A stretch of 64,000 nt of DNA from contig JACKNM010000002.1 in assembly GCA_024234875.1 (NCBI GenBank), forward strand, positions 434,001-498,000, written 5' to 3'. Every line of letters begins with the position of its first letter. Position 1 is the stretch's first letter. A program made the position numbers and the translations under genes. The stretch is from Ectothiorhodospiraceae bacterium (lineage in GTDB: Bacteria; Pseudomonadota; Gammaproteobacteria; HK1). The notes beneath the pieces were generated by a model. It ran no database searches. It was given only the letters and a program-made list of their open reading frames with translations, and was not told the origin of the DNA. This document shows positions 7,711 to 14,061 of this stretch, piece after piece.

Positions 7711-8214
7711 ATGAGCTACACCCTGGAGCAGTTCGCGAAGGACTGTCACGACACGTTGAAGGCGAGCAACGACCCGGCCGGGCGTGCCAAGCTGACGAGC
7801 TTCGTGTCGCGCGCCTGCACGGACGCCGACTTCGTCCGCGCCCATCTCGGCCCCGGCAACGACGCCGAGCGCACGGTCCTCTACGAGGATCCGGAGTTCG
7901 GGTTCTGCATCCTCGCCCACGTCTACAAGGGCGAGAAGACCAGCTCGCCCCACGATCACGGGCCGAGCTGGGCGATCTACGGCCAGGCCAAGGGCGTCAC
8001 CGAGATGACCGAGTGGCGCAAGCTGAGCCCGCCCGCCGGTGACCGGCCGGGCAAGGTCGAGGCGGTGCGGACCTACAAGATGGAGCCCGGCGACGCCCGC
8101 GTCTACCAGATCGGCGAGCTGCATTCACCCTATCGCGCCTCCGAGACCCGGCTCATCCGTATCGAGGGGATGAACATGGATCGGGTCAAGCGCGACAAGT
8201 ACGAGGCGGCCTGA
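7711..8214 (+). CDS. Cupin-type metal-dependent protein (cysteine dioxygenase-like fold)
   Basis: A 167-residue protein resembling the predicted metal-dependent double-stranded beta-helix enzymes (COG5553-like). The ATG is preceded by AGGGGGAA. The cupin metal motif is seen as SPHDHGPSWAIYGQAKG followed by a glutamate (VTEM), and a later histidine in IGELHSPYR, giving the His-His-Glu-His set of a mononuclear iron or manganese site. No signal peptide. It lies between a TIM-barrel isomerase and a convergent TauD-type dioxygenase, so an oxygenase or isomerase step in the same pathway is possible. The reaction cannot be assigned. Confidence 0.75.
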   Translation: MSYTLEQFAKDCHDTLKASNDPAGRAKLTSFVSRACTDADFVRAHLGPGNDAERTVLYEDPEFGFCILAHVYKGEKTSSPHDHGPSWAIYGQAKGVTEMTEWRKLSPPAGDRPGKVEAVRTYKMEPGDARVYQIGELHSPYRASETRLIRIEGMNMDRVKRDKYEAA

Positions 8215-8235
8215 CCACACGCGAGGTCGACAGGT

Positions 8236-8265
8236 GACGGCTCGATGACGGCAGTCCGAGCCGTC
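8236..8265. terminator. Hairpin between convergent cupin and dioxygenase genes
   Basis: GACGGCTCG (8236-8244) and CGAGCCGTC (8257-8265) form a perfect 9-bp stem with a 12-base loop in the 67-base gap between two convergent stops. No T-run follows on either strand, so it is a terminator-like hairpin rather than a textbook intrinsic terminator. Confidence 0.5.
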
Positions 8266-8281
8266 GCCGATTCGGTTCGAG

Positions 8282-9145
8282 TCAGGCGATGACCTCCTCG
8301 CCCCGAATCTGCGCCCGGTGCAGGCGTCGGCGCGCCTGGGAGTCGAAGGCGTCACGGCGATGCAGCACGCAGAGGTTCTTCCACATCAACACGTCGCCGG
8401 GCCGCCAGCGGTGCACGAAGACGAGGTCAGGGCGGGTGGCGTGAGCCCACAGCCGGTCGAGCAAGCGGTCGCTGTCCGCCACCTCGAGGCCGACCACGTA
8501 GCTCCGTGGACGACGCCCGAGGAACAGGCATCGACGCCCGGTCTCGGGCTCGGTCCGCACCAGCGGGTGACGCGCCCCCGGCGTGTCCCTGACGTCGTCC
8601 ACCTCCACGTAACCCTTGCGCAGCATTCCCGCACTGTTGTGTGACGCATCGTGAATCGCGACGCGCCCCTGGGCCGCCTCGCGAAGGTCGTCGGGCAGGG
8701 CGTCGTGGGCAGCGAACATGTCGGCGAACCAGGTGTCACCGCCCTGCGCCGGCACCTCCATCGCCATCAGCACCGCGCCCATCGGCGGCCGCTCGACGTA
8801 GGTCATGTCGGCGTGCCAGACCGCCTCACCATAGCCGAGGTTTCCGATCGGCTGACCGTCCTCGACGATGTTGGAGATGACATTGAGCTCGGGGTGACGG
8901 CGATGAAAAGGGCGGCCGTACGGATTGGGCCCGGGCGGGTCGAGCGGCCCAAGCGAGCGCGCGAACGCAACCAGCGCGTCGTCGTCTGGCGACTGGTCGC
9001 GCAGCACGAGGACGAGGTGTCGGTCCCAGGCCTCCTTGATGCGCGACAGGCTCTCCGCCGCGAGCCCCGCTGCGATGTCCACCCCGCGCACCTCGGCGCC
9101 GAGCGGCGCGTCGGCGGGAACCACTCGTAACGGTCGGCTGCTCAT
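8282..9145 (-). CDS. TauD/TfdA-family Fe(II)/2-oxoglutarate dioxygenase
   Basis: Non-haem iron, 2-oxoglutarate-dependent dioxygenase of 287 residues. The start chosen is the ATG of MSSRPLRVVPADAPLGAEVRG, where family homology begins; a longer in-frame extension is low-complexity. The iron site is visible as WHADMTY (HxD, about residues 108-114) and the distal His in LCVLHRRDAF; the arginine of ARRRLHRAQIRG near the C-terminus would bind 2-oxoglutarate. Family members desulfonate taurine or alkyl sulfates or hydroxylate amino acids; no sulfonate transporter is nearby to support taurine. Faces the cupin gene convergently. Substrate unassigned. Confidence 0.88.
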   Translation of the reverse strand: MSSRPLRVVPADAPLGAEVRGVDIAAGLAAESLSRIKEAWDRHLVLVLRDQSPDDDALVAFARSLGPLDPPGPNPYGRPFHRRHPELNVISNIVEDGQPIGNLGYGEAVWHADMTYVERPPMGAVLMAMEVPAQGGDTWFADMFAAHDALPDDLREAAQGRVAIHDASHNSAGMLRKGYVEVDDVRDTPGARHPLVRTEPETGRRCLFLGRRPRSYVVGLEVADSDRLLDRLWAHATRPDLVFVHRWRPGDVLMWKNLCVLHRRDAFDSQARRRLHRAQIRGEEVIA

Positions 9146-9508
9146 CTCGTCTGCGCCTCGACAACGGAACCGATCCCGATCGCCGCCCGCACGGGTCGTG
9201 ATCGCAAGGTCGGAGACCGATCCTAACAGCCTCGTCGTCGCTCCCGCCCCCCCGGTTCCTCCCGCTCCGACGGCCGCGCCGCGAGCGGTGAGCCCGGCGT
9301 CGGAAATCTTGACAACTTGCGTTTCTCCACCGGACGCGACCCGGTCTGCACCCCCCAACCCACTGATTCGTCGGAGCTCGGTGCGCTCCTGGCACACGCC
9401 TTGCTGGGTCCGGAGCACCAGCCCCGACGTCGGGTCGCGGTCCACCGTCAAGACCGGGCGCGCGCAGCCGATGACGTCTGCGGGACGCCAGTCCTCTCGA
9501 GAGCCGCC
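9146..9508. other. 363-base divergent intergenic region, no clear content
   Basis: Lies between the dioxygenase gene start (minus) and a small hypothetical gene (plus). It contains a poly-C tract and one perfect TTGACA at 9309-9314, but no convincing -10 at 16-18 bases. No repeat of the TGGGTGTCCA family, RNA gene or coding frame with family likeness was recognised. Confidence 0.6.
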
Positions 9509-10009
9509 ATGTTGCCTTATCGACGCTTCACCGTGAGCACGCCACTCCAGCCGGAGCAGGCCACGGTCCGCCTACACCGCGCGGTGCGCGACGGCAACGA
9601 CATCGGCGGTTGGGTGCAGCTCGAGTCCTTCCGCATCACGCCGGGCCGGCGTGCTCACGGCGCGCTCTCGCGACTCAATCCGTACCACCCGGTGGCCCGT
9701 GGTCGAATCGAGCCGGACCGCGACGCCGGGGTCAGGGTCGACGTCCGCCTCGGCGCGCGGCCACTCCGCATCGGGATCGCCGTCGCCACAGCCTGTGCGC
9801 TGGCCGCGCTCCTCGCGAGCGACGCTCGGACGATGGTCGTCGCCGGCGTCGTCGTGCTCGCGCTGCACTGCGCGCTCTGGCGCTACGGCTTCCTGCCACT
9901 GGCCGCACACACCGAGAGCACGCTGAGAGGGTTGCTCGGGGTAGCGGCGAGCTCGCCGCTCACTCCGAACGGCTCCGCCCGGCAGCCCCCTCGAGCCGCT
10001 CACGCCTGA
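9509..10009 (+). CDS. Hypothetical protein with two membrane segments
   Basis: Not recognised. The 166-residue frame starting MLPYRRFTVSTPLQPEQATV has plausible composition and a defined architecture. About 85 N-terminal residues are soluble, with a strand-rich pattern: RLHRAV, GGWVQLESFRI, then HPVARGRIEPDRDAGVRVDVRL. Two adjacent hydrophobic segments follow (GIAVATACALAALLA and MVVAGVVVLALHCALW) and then a short tail. This layout suggests a membrane-anchored cytoplasmic domain, as in several uncharacterised proteobacterial families. It lies alone between a divergent dioxygenase gene and the TRAP operon. Coding likelihood is moderate; function unknown. Confidence 0.5.
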   Translation: MLPYRRFTVSTPLQPEQATVRLHRAVRDGNDIGGWVQLESFRITPGRRAHGALSRLNPYHPVARGRIEPDRDAGVRVDVRLGARPLRIGIAVATACALAALLASDARTMVVAGVVVLALHCALWRYGFLPLAAHTESTLRGLLGVAASSPLTPNGSARQPPRAAHA

Positions 10010-10047
10010 TCCTGCGCGTCCGATCCGCGGCGCAGAGCCGTCACGAC

Positions 10048-10149
10048 TGGTCAGATTCTCCGTGTTCCCTCTAAACTCGGCCGCGGCACGACCGGGGTGA
10101 GGCCACCGCGGTCGTTCGGGGTCGACTGCACACCCGACGGGTGGTGCAG
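10048..10149 (+). promoter_or_regulatory. Candidate promoter and inverted-repeat operator upstream of dctP
   Basis: TGGTCA (10048-10053) and TAAACT (10072-10077) with an 18-base spacer make a weak sigma-70-like promoter. Downstream, 10126-10149 is an imperfect inverted repeat: CTGCAC-ACCC, a GAC centre, then GGGT-g-GTGCAG, ten pairs with one bulged base. Its position just after the predicted start of transcription suits a repressor operator, and substrate-sensing GntR- or IclR-type repressors commonly control such operons. Seen in sequence; role inferred. Confidence 0.35.
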
Positions 10150-10218
10150 ATCGCCATGCAACGCACCGCGATGTCGGTGGCCGGACGCACCGCATCGGTG
10201 CGCGGGAGGAAGAACGCA

Positions 10219-11196
10219 ATGAAGACGAGTCTGCTGCGCGCCGCCGTGGTCGCGCTGGGAGTGGCGCTCGGTGGCAGTGCCCACGCGGAGACCATCGTGC
10301 TGAAGGCCGGGCATTCGGCGAACCCGGACGAGCCCTATCACATCGGCCTCACCGAGTTCGCGCGCATCGTGAAGGAGCGGACCAACGGCCGCGTCGAGGT
10401 CCAGATCTTCCCGAACAACCAGCTCGGAAACGAGAAGGAGATGATCGAGGGGCTGCTCCTCGGCACCCTGGATATCACCGTGCCTTCCAACGGCGTGGTG
10501 ACGAACTTCGTCCCGCAGCTCGGCATCTTCGACCTGCCGTTCCTGTTCCGCGACCGCGCACACATGTACAAGGTCATGGACGGGCCCGTCGGCCAAACTC
10601 TCGACAAGGCGATGCAGGCGAAGGGCTTTCGGCTCCTCGGCTTCTACGAGGCCGGAATTCGCCACATCATGACGCGTAGCAAGCCGATCAACTCCTATGC
10701 CGACCTGCAAGGCCTGAAGATCCGCACCATGGGCGTGCCGGCGCACGTTGCCTCGTTCAACGCCTTCGGTGCCAACGCGACACCGCTCGCCTACAGCGAG
10801 CTATACGGCGCGCTGCAATCGGGAGTCGTCGACGGCGCAGAGGCCGCCAACACCAACTACAACTCGAAGAAGTTCTACGAGGTCGCGCCCCACTGGGCGC
10901 AGATCGGCTGGACCGCGTTGGTGGCGGATCTGATCATGTCGGAGCAGCGCTACCAGTCGCTCCCGGCGGACGTCCAGGCGATCCTGTCGGAGGCCGGGCT
11001 CGCATCCGCGGCGGCCGAGCGTGCCGCGTACGAGAAGAGCGACAACAGCCTGCTCGGGGACCTCAAGGAGAAGGGCGTCAAGGTGACCCACCCCGATCCG
11101 AAGCCGTTCCGCGAGGCGTCGAAGGCGGTCTACGACGCGTTCGTGAAGACCGAGCAGGACCGTGCCCTGCTCGACGCGATCCTCGCCACCGAGTAA
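10219..11196 (+). CDS. dctP: TRAP transporter solute-binding protein, DctP family
   Basis: Periplasmic substrate-binding subunit of a tripartite ATP-independent transporter, 325 residues. A strong GGGAGGA site precedes the ATG. The N-terminus KTSLLRAAVVALGVALGG ending SAHA-E is a clear Sec signal peptide cleaved near residue 23. Family features: HSANPDEPYHIGLTEFA near 32-48, ELYGALQSGVVDGAEAANTN near 195-214 carrying the DctP signature, and the conserved arginine region KIRTMGVP that usually salt-bridges a carboxylate ligand. It heads an operon with the DctQ and DctM membrane subunits, a DapA-family enzyme and a fused amino-acid dehydrogenase, so the ligand is probably the carboxylated substrate of those enzymes. 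Confidence 0.93.
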   Translation: MKTSLLRAAVVALGVALGGSAHAETIVLKAGHSANPDEPYHIGLTEFARIVKERTNGRVEVQIFPNNQLGNEKEMIEGLLLGTLDITVPSNGVVTNFVPQLGIFDLPFLFRDRAHMYKVMDGPVGQTLDKAMQAKGFRLLGFYEAGIRHIMTRSKPINSYADLQGLKIRTMGVPAHVASFNAFGANATPLAYSELYGALQSGVVDGAEAANTNYNSKKFYEVAPHWAQIGWTALVADLIMSEQRYQSLPADVQAILSEAGLASAAAERAAYEKSDNSLLGDLKEKGVKVTHPDPKPFREASKAVYDAFVKTEQDRALLDAILATE

Positions 11197-11299
11197 GGCG
11201 GCGGATCTCCGCCCGCGGCTCGAGCCAGCGAGCCGCGGGCGCCGGCGCCGCGAGTCGGCGACGGCCGGGCACGCGGCGCCGACGTCAATCGAGAGCACC

Positions 11300-11824
11300 A
11301 TGCTGGAGATCATCCTCGACATCGCGCGCCGCCTGCTCGCCGGCCTCCGCCGGCTCGTGGTCTGGCTCGTGGTCGCATGCTTCGCCTACATGGCGGTCAC
11401 CGTGCTCGTCCAGGTGCTCGGGCGCTACGTGTTCAACTACTCCATCGGTTGGGCCTCGGAGAGCGCCACCTTCGCCCAGATCTGGATGGTCCTGCTCGCC
11501 GCCGGCCTCGCGATGCGCGATCGCATGCACGTCGGTGTCGACGCCGTCGCCAATCTGCTGCCGATCCCACTGATGCGCGCGGTGACGTTGGTGGTCGCCA
11601 TTGGTTGTGCCTGGTTCTTGTGGCAGGCGATAGTCGGGAGCTTCTCGATGATCCGGATCGGTCGCATCCAGACCTCGCCGGCCATCGGCCTGCCGATGTG
11701 GATCCCGTATCTGTCGCTCCCCATCGGCCTCGCGTACTTCGCGCTCGAGCTCGTGCTCACGATGGTCGACAAGCTTCGCGACCCGCTCGGATCGACCCAG
11801 CCGGCGAAGGGAACGGCCGCGTGA
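11300..11824 (+). CDS. dctQ: TRAP transporter small membrane subunit, DctQ family
   Basis: Four-span small membrane subunit of the TRAP system, 174 residues, close to the family size. Visible: hydrophobic spans near residues 15-40, 50-70, 88-110 and 130-152, and the family signature GRYVFNYSIGWASESATF between the first two. It lies 103 bases after dctP and its stop overlaps the GTG of dctM (GTGA). Q and M subunits form the sodium-driven permease that accepts substrate from DctP. Confidence 0.92.
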   Translation: MLEIILDIARRLLAGLRRLVVWLVVACFAYMAVTVLVQVLGRYVFNYSIGWASESATFAQIWMVLLAAGLAMRDRMHVGVDAVANLLPIPLMRAVTLVVAIGCAWFLWQAIVGSFSMIRIGRIQTSPAIGLPMWIPYLSLPIGLAYFALELVLTMVDKLRDPLGSTQPAKGTAA

Positions 11825-13098
11825 TCGTCACCGTCGTCTCGTTCTTCGGGCTGATTCTGATCGGTGCCCCCATCGTGTTCGCGCTCGGTCTGTCGGCCGC
11901 GCTGACGCTGCACCTCGACGGCGTGCCGATGAGCATCGTTGCGCAGCGCATCTATGCCGGCCTCGACTCGTTCACCATCATGGCGATCCCGTTCTTCGTC
12001 TTCGCCGGGATCATCATGGAGCGCGGTGGAATCGCGCAGCGCATCATCGATTTCGCCGCCGCGCTGGTCGGCTGGATCACCGGCAGTCTCCTGCTGGTCT
12101 CGGTGGTCGCGGGCACCGGCCTCGCCGCCATCTCCGGCTCGGGCTCGGCCGACACCGCCGCCACGTCGTCGATCATGCTGCCCGAGATGCGCCGACGCGG
12201 CTACGACATCGACTTCGCGGCGGGCATCATGGCCGCCGCCGGCACCCTCGGCCCGGTGATCCCACCGAGCATCATGATGGTGGTGCTGGCGACGATATCG
12301 AATCTCTCGGTCGGCGGGATGTTCCTCGGCGGCGTCGTGCCCGGCCTCATCATGGCCCTCGGCCTCATGCTCGCGTCGTACCTTCACGCGCGGCGAGGGG
12401 GCGACGTCTATCGCGAGGACGATCCGTTCACCTTCGCGCGCCTCGCTCGCACCTTCGTGGCCGCCGGGCCGGCTTTCCTGATGCCGGTGATCATCGTCGG
12501 CGGAATCGTGGGTGGAGTGTTCACCCCGACGGAGGCCGCCGCCGTCGCGGTATTCACCGGCCTGCTCATCGCGATGCTCGTCTACCGGGAGATCGGCCTC
12601 GCGGATCTACCGGAGATGATCCTCAAGGCAGCGAAGGTCTCCGCCGCGGTGATGATGATCATCGCCACCGCGAGCATCTTCTCCTGGCTCATCGCATCAC
12701 AGAACGTGCCGGCACTGGTAGCAGAGAAGCTCCGCGCGGTGTCGGACAGCCCGTGGATGTTCCTGCTGATGGTGAACCTGCTGCTCATCTTGATCGGCAT
12801 GTTCATGGAGAGCATCTCCGCGATTCTGATCCTCGTTCCGGTGCTGATGCCGATCGCGCGGGACTTCGGCATCGATCCGCTTCACTTCGGCGTGGTGATC
12901 ATCGTGAATCTCTCGATCGGCATGATCACGCCGCCCTATGGGATCACCCTGTTCGTCGCCAGCAGCATCGCCGAGCGCAGCATCATCCAGGTATCGCGCA
13001 AGATCATGTTGCCGCTGTCGATCATGCTCGCCACCTTGCTGGCAGTGACCTATGTGCCTTCCCTGGTGACCTACCTGCCCGAGCTCCTGCTCGACTGA
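11821..13098 (+). CDS. dctM: TRAP transporter large permease subunit, DctM family
   Basis: Large transport subunit, 425 residues from the overlapping GTG start, with about 12 hydrophobic spans. Characteristic blocks are present: IPFFVFAGIIMERGG near 57-71, GSGSADTAATSSIMLPEM near 101-118, GTLGPVIPPSIMMV near 141-154, and FTPTEAAAVAVF near 233-244. Works with DctQ to drive sodium-coupled uptake. The 4-bp overlap with dctQ and the 17-base gap to the DapA-like gene show co-expression. Confidence 0.95.
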   Translation: MIVTVVSFFGLILIGAPIVFALGLSAALTLHLDGVPMSIVAQRIYAGLDSFTIMAIPFFVFAGIIMERGGIAQRIIDFAAALVGWITGSLLLVSVVAGTGLAAISGSGSADTAATSSIMLPEMRRRGYDIDFAAGIMAAAGTLGPVIPPSIMMVVLATISNLSVGGMFLGGVVPGLIMALGLMLASYLHARRGGDVYREDDPFTFARLARTFVAAGPAFLMPVIIVGGIVGGVFTPTEAAAVAVFTGLLIAMLVYREIGLADLPEMILKAAKVSAAVMMIIATASIFSWLIASQNVPALVAEKLRAVSDSPWMFLLMVNLLLILIGMFMESISAILILVPVLMPIARDFGIDPLHFGVVIIVNLSIGMITPPYGITLFVASSIAERSIIQVSRKIMLPLSIMLATLLAVTYVPSLVTYLPELLLD

Positions 13099-13115
13099 CT
13101 GAGGTGAGTACCCGA

Positions 13116-14027
13116 ATGACGCCCTACCACGGCACCTACACGGTGATGATCACGCCGTTCACCGCCGACGGACGCGCAATCGACGAGGCTGCGCTCGCGC
13201 GCTTCGTCGACTGGCAGATCGAGCAAGGCATCCACGGACTGATTCCGCTCGGGAGCACCGGCGAGTTCCTGTCGGTCACTGACGAGGAGCGCCATCGCGT
13301 CGCCGAGCTCGTGATCCGCGGTGCCGCGGGGAGGGTGCCGGTCTTCGTCGGCACCGCGGCGGAGAGCACCTGGGACGCGATTCGGTACAGTCGGGAAGCG
13401 GAGGCGCTGGGCGCCGATGGGGTGATGATCATCCCGCCGTTCTACTGCACGCCCACCGATGACGAGCTCTACCACCACTACAAGGCGATCGCCGATGCCA
13501 TCGGCATTCCCATCATGGTCTACAACAATCCGGCAACGTCCAACGTCGACATGCTGCCGCCGCTGGTGGCCCGGCTGGCTCGCATCGACAACGTCTCCTA
13601 CATCAAGGAGTCGACGATGGACGTGACGCGAGTGCGCGACATCGTGCGGCTGTGTGGGGACTCGATGACCGTGTTCGGCGGGATCATGGGCTACGAGTCG
13701 TTTCTCAATGGCGCGCTCGGCTGGGTTGCGGTCGGTTCCAACCTGATGCCACGCGAGTTCGCGGACATGTATCGGCTGTGCGTCGAGTCCGTCGACGTCG
13801 CAGCCGCTCGCGCGCTCTACCGCCGCATCCTTCCGGTGGTCGAGTTGGTGGGCAAGCATCGCTACGTGACCGCGACCAAGCACGCGCTGGACCGGATGGG
13901 CCTGCCGGTCGGGCCACCGCGGCCGCCGCGCCTGCCGGCGAGCGGGGACGACCGCACCTGGGTGGAACGTACGGTGAGCGAGCTCGGCCTGATGGTGCCA
14001 CCGCCACAGGTCGCCGCCAGCGCCTGA
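13116..14027 (+). CDS. DapA-family lyase/deaminase, candidate 1-pyrroline-4-hydroxy-2-carboxylate deaminase
   Basis: Class I aldolase-fold (DHDPS/NAL family) enzyme, 303 residues. The ATG follows GAGGTGAG. Key residues visible: LGSTGEFLSVTDEER near 44-58, tyrosine in IMVYNNPATSNVD near 130-142, and the Schiff-base lysine in VSYIKESTMD near 157-166. Family members include dihydrodipicolinate synthase, keto-deoxysugar aldolases and the deaminase of the 4-hydroxyproline pathway. The adjacent dehydrogenase fuses all subunits of the D-hydroxyproline dehydrogenase type, which favours the hydroxyproline-pathway deaminase. The epimerase and the 2-oxoglutarate semialdehyde dehydrogenase of that pathway are not in the window, so this remains an inference. 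Confidence 0.75.
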   Translation: MTPYHGTYTVMITPFTADGRAIDEAALARFVDWQIEQGIHGLIPLGSTGEFLSVTDEERHRVAELVIRGAAGRVPVFVGTAAESTWDAIRYSREAEALGADGVMIIPPFYCTPTDDELYHHYKAIADAIGIPIMVYNNPATSNVDMLPPLVARLARIDNVSYIKESTMDVTRVRDIVRLCGDSMTVFGGIMGYESFLNGALGWVAVGSNLMPREFADMYRLCVESVDVAAARALYRRILPVVELVGKHRYVTATKHALDRMGLPVGPPRPPRLPASGDDRTWVERTVSELGLMVPPPQVAASA

Positions 14028-14061
14028 CACCCACGCGGCACGCTCGCACCGGGCCGCGGCA

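Noticed and set aside
9309..9314. Perfect TTGACA as a -35 box
   Set aside because: No acceptable -10 at 15-19 bases and the following gene starts nearly 200 bases away.
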